A DNA stretch of 41,455 nt, taken from assembly GCA_017620915.1 (NCBI GenBank), contig JAFZSK010000089.1:1-41455 (forward strand), written 5' to 3'. The notes below the pieces were generated by a model. It was not told where the DNA came from. It saw nothing but the letters and a program-made list of their open reading frames with translations, and made no database searches. The position numbers were made by a program, and so were the translations under genes. Of this stretch, positions 29,379-37,240 are shown piece by piece (within the stretch, counting starts at the first letter, position 1; each line of letters begins with the position of its first letter). Source of the DNA: Clostridia bacterium (lineage in GTDB: Bacteria > Bacillota > Clostridia > UBA1212 > UBA1255).

Positions 29379-30761
29379 TTATTTCTTCTTTTTCTTGGAG
29401 ATCAGTATGCCGCATACGATCGCCGCAACAGCGACCACGCCGATAACGATTCCGACGATAAGACCGGTGTTGTTCTTATCTTTCTGTGTGTTGTCTTTAT
29501 CTGCGGGCTTGTCGGTGGCTTTCGCAGCGTCCGTGGGCTTCTGGGCATCGGCGGTCTTCGGCGCCTCGGTGGCGGCCGGAGCATCCGTGATCACTGCCTC
29601 GGGAGTAGCGGCGGGCTCGGCCGTAGGCGCTTTGGTGGGAGTGGGCTCCGCGGTAGGCAGCGTGCCTTCCGCCAGCCATTTGTCACCGAAATCGTTGGCC
29701 GCTTTTTCGTTGGTGAAGAATGCCATGTAGTAAAGTTCGTAGTCGCAGGGTTCGGAATTGCCGCCGAACGGGTCGAGCCGGCAGTCAGCCATTATGCCCG
29801 TCCACTTTTTGTTCTTGCCCAGATTGACATTTACATACTGCAGCGCGTCGGTCTTGTCATAATTGAACAGCGCGTCCTTGGCTTCGTCATATCCGGCATT
29901 TTCATCGGTCTGGAAATAGTACTGTCCGCGGTCGCCGGTGTTGGGATTGATGCGCACGCCCAACTGCAGGATCTTGTATTTTTCAGCATCTACCTCCAGC
30001 GGCTCATCATCGATCTCGAGCGAGCTGAACATCAGCACCACATACGGGTCGCCGACAACGTCCATAGAGATGATCACACAGCCCTTTTCGTCATCGAAAT
30101 AGATATCTTCGATCTGGTTTCTCATGGAGCTGCTGAAGAAGTTCTCATACCCCTCCTCATCGGCGAAGCTCAGGATCGGGCCAGGGGCGTTGTCCAGCGA
30201 CTCCGGATCAGGCTCGGCGGTGGGCTCGGGCGTAGCGTTGACCGCGCTGCCGTCCGCGCTGTATATGAACGAAACGGGAACCGCCGAGTTCGTCGTCATC
30301 TTGACGATGGTGCCGTCTTCAAACTGGATCAAAAAGTCAATAGTGTGGTCGCCTTCCACGGCAGAAACATCAACAGCTACATCATAGCGGCTGGCGTACT
30401 GGCAGCCCGCATTCTGCGCGGCGGCAATGACCGCGTCTTCGGTGTTGACTTTATACTCTTCTTTGATCACCGGCTCGCCGTCGTCGATAACGTATCCGAA
30501 TGCGGTGATATCCACGGCATTGCACGCCGCCCAGCCGCGCACGCCGACTGTCTGGACCGGGCCGCCCACGGCGCCGAAGTCCTCCAGGTACGTGACCGGC
30601 TCCTCGGGAGCGTTGTTCCCGTTTATCTTGATGTTGTCCCAAAGGACTATCAATAACGAGCCGAAGTCCTCAAACTCCGTAACGGATGAATCCGCAGCCG
30701 CCGGGAAAGAGAACATCGTCACCAGCAGCGCTACGATCAATAATACCGAAACCTTCCTCAT
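29379..30761 (-). CDS. Secreted surface protein with Thr/Pro stalk and wall-sorting-like tail
   Basis: 460 residues. Signal peptide (1-23, cleavage near FPAAADSS), then two beta-rich regions (about 25-185 and 205-355) separated by a short ATPEPTAEPDPE linker. I do not recognise the domains. A stalk of T-A-E-P-T-K repeats (about 368-428) precedes KNNTG, a hydrophobic helix and five lysines. This tail is very similar to that of the protein at 8187-8963. Membrane or wall attachment is likely; sortase processing is inferred. GGAGG lies 7 nt before the ATG. The gene has its own promoter and could start the long downstream operon. Confidence 0.82.
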   Translation of the reverse strand: MRKVSVLLIVALLVTMFSFPAAADSSVTEFEDFGSLLIVLWDNIKINGNNAPEEPVTYLEDFGAVGGPVQTVGVRGWAACNAVDITAFGYVIDDGEPVIKEEYKVNTEDAVIAAAQNAGCQYASRYDVAVDVSAVEGDHTIDFLIQFEDGTIVKMTTNSAVPVSFIYSADGSAVNATPEPTAEPDPESLDNAPGPILSFADEEGYENFFSSSMRNQIEDIYFDDEKGCVIISMDVVGDPYVVLMFSSLEIDDEPLEVDAEKYKILQLGVRINPNTGDRGQYYFQTDENAGYDEAKDALFNYDKTDALQYVNVNLGKNKKWTGIMADCRLDPFGGNSEPCDYELYYMAFFTNEKAANDFGDKWLAEGTLPTAEPTPTKAPTAEPAATPEAVITDAPAATEAPKTADAQKPTDAAKATDKPADKDNTQKDKNNTGLIVGIVIGVVAVAAIVCGILISKKKKK

Positions 30762-30841
30762 TGTAAAGCCTCCATTTATAGATAGATTACGGAACAGGCT
30801 GCCCGGCGCATGCCCCGGCCGCCCGTCTTTTTCTGTGCGTA

Positions 30842-30871
30842 ATTTTACACCAAAAAAGGCGAGCGTGTCAA
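30842..30871 (-). promoter_or_regulatory. Promoter of the surface-protein/cinA run
   Basis: TTGACA (30871-30866), 18-bp spacer, TAAAAT (30847-30842) on the minus strand, with a leader of about 73 nt before the ATG at 30761. Confidence 0.65.
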
Positions 30872-30883
30872 ATCATATTGCAG

Positions 30884-30912
30884 TTGACGCGGCGCCGCCG
30901 TTGTTGTATAAT
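30884..30912 (+). promoter_or_regulatory. Promoter of the LRR lipoprotein gene
   Basis: TTGACG (30884-30889), 17-bp spacer, TATAAT (30907-30912). Near-consensus sigma-A site. It is divergent from the promoter at 30842-30871, with 12 bp between the two -35 boxes. Confidence 0.85.
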
Positions 30913-30984
30913 TCAACTGAACTGCCGTGACGCCGTTTGAGCGCCCGGTGCTTTCATAAACTCAAAGCGGAGGTTTTGGTTTTC

Positions 30985-33288
30985 ATGAAAAAAGTTTCTG
31001 TCAGACTGCTCGGAAAAATAGCGCTCGTGCTGATGGCGTGCATCCTTGCCTGCACATTCTTTGCGTGCAAAGAGGAAGAGGCGGAACCCACGCCGGTACC
31101 CACCCCCGAGCCTACGCATAAAGAGCCCGATCTGAGCCCGATATATAATATTGACTACGATCCGGAGCAGTTCATCGTGACCGGCAGCACGTTGACCGAA
31201 TATATCGGCAGCGGCGGCGACGTGGAGATCCCGAACGACATCACCGTCATCGGCCCCAACGCGTTCGCAGGCGCCTCGAACGTCACCTCCGTGACCTTCC
31301 CCAAGACTGTCACATATATCGATTCTCACGCGTTTGAAGGCTGCACCGGACTGACCGGCGTATTTACTCCGCCCAAGTTCGTAACGTATGTCGGCGACTA
31401 CGCGTTCAAAGACTGTACCGGGATTACCGAGATCGCCTTTGAAAACCGCCTCGACGGTTTCGGCACTCACGTTTTCGAGGGCTGCACCGGCCTTGTCAAA
31501 GCTACGCTCCCCGAGAAATTCATTCTGCCCGGCGCGACCACCGTACTGCCGGCGTACACCTTCTCCGGCTGCACTTCCCTCACCGATGTAACTATCTTTA
31601 AAGAAGCGGTAACGATCGAGGACGGCGCTTTTGAAAACTGCACCGCGCTCACCACTATTACGATCCCGGATAAAGTAAAAGAAATGGGCAAAAATGTTTT
31701 TGCCGGCTGCACTTCGCTTTCCGATATCACTTTTAGCAAAGTTCTTTATCTCATCGGCGGCGGTTCGCTGAACGATACGCCCTGGTACACCGCGAAAATG
31801 GCCGAGACCAAAGCGGCCGTTGCCGCCGCGGCTACCGATGAAGAAAAAATGGCCGCCGGATTTGTCATCGTCGGTCAGAACGCGGTCGTAGGCTTCGCCC
31901 CGGCTTCTGAAACCGGAGACGTGGAGATCAAACTGCCCGAGACCGTTTACTCGCTGAATGAAGGCACGTTCGATCCGTTCATCGAACGCTTTACCAAACT
32001 GGAATATACGGGCAATTCCCGCCTCGAGTTCCTGGGCGATAATCTTTTCAAAGGCGCCGTAAATCTCAAAGAGATCTCGCTGCCTTCCAAACTTAAGACC
32101 ATCAGCGCCGGCCTGTTCGACGGCTGCACCGCGCTGGAGACCGTGAACATCGCCAGCCGGCTCACTTCCATCGGCGACAACGCGTTCCGCGAGTGCACTT
32201 CGCTCAAAGATATTTACCTGCCCGACGACATCAAATCCATCGGCAACAGCGCGTTCTATCACTGCACCTCGCTTACCAGCATCGTATTCCCCTCCTCCAT
32301 TGAGGATATCGGCGACTATGCGTTCAAAGACTGCGAAAACATCTCGAACTTCATATTCACGCTGAAGCTTTCCAACGTCGGCGTGCAGGCGTTCGACAAT
32401 ACTAAATGGTACGACGATCTTTCCGTCACCGAAGAGCCGCTCACCGAAAACCGTTTCCACGTATTCGGCAACGGCGTGCTCATCAAAGCGGATATCGTTG
32501 ACGAGAACGTAGTGATTCCGGACAACGTAAAATCCATCGGCGCCTTCACCTTCAACGGCTGGACCGAGATCAAGGACCGCGAATTCTACGGCTCCAAACT
32601 GCCCAAGAGCATCACGATCCCGGAGGGCGTAACGCGCATCGGCGATTACGCGTTCTATTTCTGCGAGAATCTGGACACGGTGTTCATTGCCGACACGGTT
32701 ACCGAGATCGGTGAAAAGGCGTTCTACGGCTGCAGCAACATCACCTCCGTGCACATCCCCGACGGCGTAACCAAGATCAATGACTACACCTTCTACGGCT
32801 GCACCAAGCTGACCGAAGTCAAACTGCCCGCCGGCCTCACCTCGATCGGCCGCTACGCGTTCTACAACTGCGACGCGCTGGTCACACTGGATATTCCCGA
32901 AGGCGTCACCGAAGTCGGCGCGTTCGCGTTCTCCGGTACTCCATGGTTTGAGTTCCATAACGAAAAACTGTTCATGATCGGCGGCACGCTGGTCAAGTAC
33001 AACGGCGAACCGCACGCGGCACTGCCTGACACGGTCACTTCGATCTGCGGCGGCGCGTTTGAAAACGAGTCTACCGTTTCCGTTACGCTCCCGGCGGCAA
33101 TGACAGCGATCCCCGAATACGCCTTCTCCGGCTGCGTCAATCTCAAGGAGATCAACCTGGACAACATCACCGAGATCGCCGAGCGCGCGTTCAACGGCTG
33201 CAAAGCGCTCACGGTCACCGTGGATACCGCGGCGGTCAATGTTGCCCCCGACGCCTTCACCAACTGCCCTAACGTAGTTCTAAAGTAA
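30985..33288 (+). CDS. BspA-type leucine-rich-repeat lipoprotein
   Basis: 767 residues. A lipoprotein signal (MKKVSVRLLGKIALVLMAC start; acceptor Cys 23 or 28) and a short Pro/Thr segment lead into a long series of LRR_5 repeats of about 23 residues with the pattern L-x-x-I-x-x-x-A-F-x-x-C-T-x-L. Two or three WY-containing interruptions (for example NDTPWYTAKM and NTKWYDDL) break the series, as in other BspA-like proteins. Such proteins decorate the surface and bind host or matrix molecules; ligand unknown. The ATG at 30985 follows GGAGG; an upstream TTG at 30937 is not preferred. It is a single-gene transcript with its own promoter and terminator. Confidence 0.93.
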   Translation: MKKVSVRLLGKIALVLMACILACTFFACKEEEAEPTPVPTPEPTHKEPDLSPIYNIDYDPEQFIVTGSTLTEYIGSGGDVEIPNDITVIGPNAFAGASNVTSVTFPKTVTYIDSHAFEGCTGLTGVFTPPKFVTYVGDYAFKDCTGITEIAFENRLDGFGTHVFEGCTGLVKATLPEKFILPGATTVLPAYTFSGCTSLTDVTIFKEAVTIEDGAFENCTALTTITIPDKVKEMGKNVFAGCTSLSDITFSKVLYLIGGGSLNDTPWYTAKMAETKAAVAAAATDEEKMAAGFVIVGQNAVVGFAPASETGDVEIKLPETVYSLNEGTFDPFIERFTKLEYTGNSRLEFLGDNLFKGAVNLKEISLPSKLKTISAGLFDGCTALETVNIASRLTSIGDNAFRECTSLKDIYLPDDIKSIGNSAFYHCTSLTSIVFPSSIEDIGDYAFKDCENISNFIFTLKLSNVGVQAFDNTKWYDDLSVTEEPLTENRFHVFGNGVLIKADIVDENVVIPDNVKSIGAFTFNGWTEIKDREFYGSKLPKSITIPEGVTRIGDYAFYFCENLDTVFIADTVTEIGEKAFYGCSNITSVHIPDGVTKINDYTFYGCTKLTEVKLPAGLTSIGRYAFYNCDALVTLDIPEGVTEVGAFAFSGTPWFEFHNEKLFMIGGTLVKYNGEPHAALPDTVTSICGGAFENESTVSVTLPAAMTAIPEYAFSGCVNLKEINLDNITEIAERAFNGCKALTVTVDTAAVNVAPDAFTNCPNVVLK

Positions 33289-33308
33289 ACCTGAATTACA
33301 GCAATATT

Positions 33309-33346
33309 AAAAAGAGCTGCCCGATTCGCGGGCAGCTCTTTTTTCG
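33309..33346. terminator. Bidirectional intrinsic terminator
   Basis: GAGCTGCCCG (33314-33323) pairs with CGGGCAGCTC (33329-33338) around a 5-nt loop. A-runs precede and T-runs follow, so it can stop transcription from the LRR gene and from recN on the opposite strand. Confidence 0.93.
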
Positions 33347-33363
33347 ATCTAAACCGGCCGCGG

Positions 33364-35100
33364 TTATTTTCCGGCGTCCCGGAGCAGTTCCTCCGCGTGG
33401 CTCACCGCGATCTCCGACAGACCTCCCCCGTCAAGCAGGCGCGCGATCTCCTCGGTGCGGCGCCGCCCGGAGAGGGGCTCGGCGGCAGTGGATGTGCTGC
33501 CGGCTTTTACGGATTTGGAGATATATACATGATTGTCCGCCGCCGCGGCCAATTGTGCGTGATGCGTCACGCAGATCACCTGACGAAGCTCAGATACCTT
33601 CTTCAGTTTCTCCGCGATCCGGCGCGCCGCCAGCCCGCTGATACCCGTATCGATCTCATCGAAGATCAGCGTGGAAACATTGTCCGAACGGTTCTGTACG
33701 GTCTTGATCGCCAGCATGATGCGGGAAAGCTCGCCTCCCGACGCGATGCGCGAGAGCGGTTTCAACGGCTGCCCCGGGTTGGGCGAGATCAGGAACTCCA
33801 CGCGGTCCAGTCCGTCCGGTCCGAACTCCGCGTCCCCGCCCGCTTCCGGTTCATAAAAGAAATCCACGTCGGTGCGGAATTCGGTAGAACCCATTTCCAG
33901 ATCCCGGAGCTCCGCCATGATGCGCGCACTGAGCGCGGAGCCCGCTTCGGTGCGGCGCTCGGACAACTTGCTCGCGAGCTTGAACAGCAGTTCCGACAGC
34001 TCGGAGATCCGCGTCGAGATCTCCGCCGCGTGCTCTTCCGAATCCGTCAGAAACGCCAGCCGTTCCGCCGCCCGGTCGCGGAATTTCATTATCTCGGCAT
34101 ACGACTCTCCGTACTTGCTTTTCAGTCGGAAGAGATAATCCAGCCGGCGGCTCACCAGTTCCGCCTCCTGAGGGTCGTATTCGGCCTTTCCCGCCGCTTC
34201 CGCGAGCTGCGCGATAAAATCTTCAAATTCAAAATAAAGCGATTCTGCGGCCTCTGAGACAGCTTTAAATTGATCGCTCAGTTCCGCCGCCCGGGCCGTT
34301 TTCGTGCGGATGCTGCCCAGCAGCGCCTGAACGCCGCCGTCGCCGGCGCCCGCCGTGTCCGCTGCGTCGCCGCCCGCTTCCGAAAGCGCGTTGTCCAAAA
34401 GTCCCCGTATCTTTTCCGCGTGGGCCAGGAACCGGCTGCGCTCCGTGAGATATTCTTCCTCATCCGGCGACAGCTGCGCGCCGTCGATCTCGCGGATCTG
34501 GTATTCCAGCAGGTCGATCGTCCGCGCCCGCTCCGCCGGACTGCCCGACAGCGCTTTCAGGCTGCGTTTCAGTTCTTTGTATTCCGCCAGCGCGGCATGG
34601 TATTTATCCAGGGTCTCCTTAAGCGCTTCGCCGCAGAACGCGTCCAGCAGCCGGAGCTGCACCTGGTCGTCCACCAGCAGCCGGCTCTCGCTCTGGCCGT
34701 GAATGTCCACCAGCGTTTCGCCGATCCGGCGCAGCGCCGCAGAGGCAACGCTGTATCCGTTGACCCGGCACACGTGCCGCCCGCCCGCGGAGATCTCGCG
34801 CTCCAGTACCAGCGAAGCATTGTCCGCCGCGGCGGGGTCAATATATTCCGGCAGCACCGAATTGACCGCTTCCGCAGTCTCCGCCGACAGCCCGAAAAAC
34901 TCGCCGCGCACCGAGCCCGCCTTGCAGCCCGTGCGGACAATATCTTTTTTGACCCGCGAGCCCAGCAGCGCCCCGATGGAATCGATAATGATGGATTTGC
35001 CCGCGCCGGTCTCGCCCGTGAGGCAGTTCATGCCGCCGCAGAATCCGATGGTTATATCCTCGATCAGCGCTATATTTTTGATCGTAAGCGTTTTGAGCAT
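33364..35100 (-). CDS. recN: DNA repair protein RecN
   Basis: 578 residues, an SMC-like ATPase for double-strand-break repair. The N-terminal Walker A is GETGAGKS at 29-36 after the typical start LKTLTIKNIALIEDI. Long coiled-coil arms occupy about 155-375. The C-terminal half has LSRIMLAIK signature-like residues, Walker B TLIFDEIDTGISG and VICVTHHAQLAAAADNHVYISK. Length is normal. It starts 6 bp after argR and ends before the bidirectional terminator. Confidence 0.96.
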   Translation of the reverse strand: MLKTLTIKNIALIEDITIGFCGGMNCLTGETGAGKSIIIDSIGALLGSRVKKDIVRTGCKAGSVRGEFFGLSAETAEAVNSVLPEYIDPAAADNASLVLEREISAGGRHVCRVNGYSVASAALRRIGETLVDIHGQSESRLLVDDQVQLRLLDAFCGEALKETLDKYHAALAEYKELKRSLKALSGSPAERARTIDLLEYQIREIDGAQLSPDEEEYLTERSRFLAHAEKIRGLLDNALSEAGGDAADTAGAGDGGVQALLGSIRTKTARAAELSDQFKAVSEAAESLYFEFEDFIAQLAEAAGKAEYDPQEAELVSRRLDYLFRLKSKYGESYAEIMKFRDRAAERLAFLTDSEEHAAEISTRISELSELLFKLASKLSERRTEAGSALSARIMAELRDLEMGSTEFRTDVDFFYEPEAGGDAEFGPDGLDRVEFLISPNPGQPLKPLSRIASGGELSRIMLAIKTVQNRSDNVSTLIFDEIDTGISGLAARRIAEKLKKVSELRQVICVTHHAQLAAAADNHVYISKSVKAGSTSTAAEPLSGRRRTEEIARLLDGGGLSEIAVSHAEELLRDAGK

Positions 35101-35106
35101 ATTAGA

Positions 35107-35556
35107 TCACTCCGCCAGACGCGTGAACCGCATGGACAGTTCCGCCGCCAGCCCTTCCGTCTTGCAGACCAGCAGCACGGTGTCATCGCCGGCGATCGAC
35201 CCCAGCACGCCCCGGAGCTGCATGGAATCCACCGCGGACGCCAGCGCTCCCGCCATGCCGGACAATGTGCGGATCACCAGCAGGTTGCCCGCAAAATCGC
35301 AGGAAACAAACGAGTTTTTGAACACCGGCATCAGCTTTTCCGGCATGTCCGCGTCCGCGTTCAAAAGCGCCGCGTACATCTGTCCGCCGTCCGGCGCCGC
35401 CTGCTTGATCAGGTTCAGCTTTTTGATGTCCCGGGAGACCGTGGCCTGCCCCACCGTAAAGCCGCGCTCGGTGAGCCGCCGGAGCAGTTCTTCCTGCGTG
35501 GAGATCGGCTCTTCGGCAATTATTTTAAGTATCTCTTCATGTCTGTCTTTTTTCAT
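35107..35556 (-). CDS. argR: Arginine repressor ArgR/AhrC
   Basis: 149 residues. The N-terminal winged helix (about 1-65) contains ISTQEELLRRLTERGF and the ATVSRDIKKL recognition segment. The C-terminal hexamerisation and arginine-binding domain ends with GVLGSIAGDDTVLLVC, the conserved GxIAGDDT motif. It controls arginine metabolism genes. The ATG at 35556 overlaps the nadK stop (ATGA); the frame extends further upstream only into nadK. The nadK-argR-recN order is common in Firmicutes. Confidence 0.95.
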   Translation of the reverse strand: MKKDRHEEILKIIAEEPISTQEELLRRLTERGFTVGQATVSRDIKKLNLIKQAAPDGGQMYAALLNADADMPEKLMPVFKNSFVSCDFAGNLLVIRTLSGMAGALASAVDSMQLRGVLGSIAGDDTVLLVCKTEGLAAELSMRFTRLAE

Positions 35557-36422
35557 GATTGATCCCTCTCCGCGCCGGCCAGCTTGCGCCGCCGTTCTTC
35601 CGCTTTGCGCCGCAGTACTTCGTAGAAATTCGGAGGATCGATGCGGACGATTCTGACGCTCCGGCCCGACGGCAGGCAGCGGCATACGTACCCTTTTTCG
35701 AAGCGGATGTTTTTGTGCCCGTCCACCGAAACGAACATGGAGTCGTGCTCCAGACACATACTGAGTTTTACTTCACTGTCGCCGCTTGCCACGATCGGCC
35801 GTCCGTCCGTAAAATGCGCGCAGACCGGAGTGACCACGATCACGTCGTTGCCCGGCTCCACGATCGGGCCGCCGGAGGACATGGAGTACGCCGTTGACCC
35901 GGTCTGGGTGGCAACAACGATACCGTTGCACGGATAATTGTCCACGAACGCCCCGCCGATGCACACGGTCACATATGCCAGCCGCGCCAGCGTACCGCGT
36001 TCCAGCACGCAGTCGTTGAGCGCGTATTCGTCGAATTTAACGTTGCCTTCCGCGTCCGTCACCAGCACCCGGAGCACCCGGCGCTCTTCGATCACGTAAT
36101 CCCTTTCCGCCAGCCGTTTGATGACCGGTTCCGGGTCGTCGTGCTCGAATTCGGTGAGCAGGCCCAGATTGCCCAGATTGAAGCCGCACACGGGCAGATC
36201 CCGCTCCAGCGCTTTCGCCGCGGTGCGCAGGAATGTGCCGTCGCCGCCCACGCTGATGAGCAGTTCCGCGCGCGCGATCACATCTTCACAGCCGCTGAGC
36301 CCCGTCACGAGCGCAGTGAGTCCGCCGCCCGTCCCGCCGGTTTTTTCCGCGGTACGCGCCAGCAGTTCCGCGTAATCGCGGCATTCAGATTTATGTTCGT
36401 CGTATACGATCCCGATAACCAT
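35553..36422 (-). CDS. nadK: NAD kinase
   Basis: 289 residues, phosphorylates NAD to NADP in the cytoplasm. Visible motifs are SVGGDGTFLR (GGDGT at 59-63), NLGNLGLLTEF, the NDCVLERG segment and ATQTGSTAYSMSSGGPIV. The ATG at 36422 has GGAGG 9 nt upstream; a longer frame to 36467 has no support and would begin at the predicted -10. It is first in nadK-argR-recN. Confidence 0.96.
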   Translation of the reverse strand: MVIGIVYDEHKSECRDYAELLARTAEKTGGTGGGLTALVTGLSGCEDVIARAELLISVGGDGTFLRTAAKALERDLPVCGFNLGNLGLLTEFEHDDPEPVIKRLAERDYVIEERRVLRVLVTDAEGNVKFDEYALNDCVLERGTLARLAYVTVCIGGAFVDNYPCNGIVVATQTGSTAYSMSSGGPIVEPGNDVIVVTPVCAHFTDGRPIVASGDSEVKLSMCLEHDSMFVSVDGHKNIRFEKGYVCRCLPSGRSVRIVRIDPPNFYEVLRRKAEERRRKLAGAERDQS

Positions 36423-36466
36423 AACGGCAAGCCTCCGCTCCGGCGCTCCGCGCCGCTTCCGGGTCA

Positions 36467-36495
36467 ATTATAGTTTGAAACCCGCCGTCTGTCAA
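36467..36495 (-). promoter_or_regulatory. Perfect consensus promoter of nadK-argR-recN
   Basis: TTGACA (36495-36490), 17-bp spacer, TATAAT (36472-36467) on the minus strand. It sits directly after the stop of the DUF2344 gene. The leader to nadK is about 38 nt. Confidence 0.9.
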
Positions 36496-36496
36496 T

Positions 36497-37240
36497 TCAC
36501 CACAGCGGAACGCACGCGCCGTCCAGATATTCCAGCTTATGCACGCGGTCAATTTCGCACGATATTCGCTCCCCATCCGGGCCGTTTTCGCACGTTTCCA
36601 CCGTTTCGGCGGCGTCAACACCGTTGATCTCGTCTAAAATCCCCCGCAGCGCCACTTCGGGCCGCAGATTTGCCTCATTTCCGGCCGCCAGCACGGCCGT
36701 AAACACGCACCCGTGCTCCGCAATGCTGCAAAAGTCCTCGCCGAAACTGTGTATCAGCGGACGGATATCCACATTTTTGACGCCGCTTTTGGATTTTTTG
36801 GCGGTAATGATCGGCTCATTGCCCTCGAGACAGCGCCGCAGCTTTTCGGGAAATATTTCCCGGAATGCCGCGTAGGGGAAACTCAGTTCCATGCGGTAGC
36901 GGCAGAATGCGACGGGGCGCATGACGTTGCCCTCTCCCGGCTCCAGGTGCCGGATCTTGAGCGGCACGATGCCCTCCGGCAGCGAACCGGACAACATTCC
37001 CAGCAGCTCATCCTCGTTTGCGGGCCCCTCCAGCTGCATATCCAGATACTCCGCCTCGCTGGTCATGCCCAGAGGCAGCGGCGCGCTGAACACCAGTTCC
37101 GCGTGGGGGTTGAAACCCTGCGAATACACCAGATCCAGCCCGGTGCGCCGGGCCATGCGGGTAAAGATCTTGAGCAGATCCAGATGGGAGATATATTTGG
37201 CGCGGCCGGTCTTACTGAACCGGATCCTGTATTTGTCCAA
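36497..37240 (-). CDS. DUF2344/TIGR03936 radical-SAM-linked protein
   Basis: 247 residues. The N-terminus YRIRFSKTGRAKYISHLDLLKIFTR and SQGFNPHAELVFSAPLPLGM are diagnostic of this family, which is encoded next to or fused with TIGR03960 radical SAM proteins. Molecular function is not established. Start is the TTG at 37240 with AAGGGGG 7 nt upstream; it lies inside the end of the radical-SAM gene (29-bp overlap), so the two are coupled. Confidence 0.9.
   Translation of the reverse strand: MDKYRIRFSKTGRAKYISHLDLLKIFTRMARRTGLDLVYSQGFNPHAELVFSAPLPLGMTSEAEYLDMQLEGPANEDELLGMLSGSLPEGIVPLKIRHLEPGEGNVMRPVAFCRYRMELSFPYAAFREIFPEKLRRCLEGNEPIITAKKSKSGVKNVDIRPLIHSFGEDFCSIAEHGCVFTAVLAAGNEANLRPEVALRGILDEINGVDAAETVETCENGPDGERISCEIDRVHKLEYLDGACVPLW

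Noticed and set aside
30913-33015. 700-codon open frame on the minus strand opposite the LRR gene
   Set aside because: It mirrors the codon pattern of the leucine-rich repeats, has no ribosome site or family resemblance, and the plus-strand gene has promoter, signal peptide and terminator.
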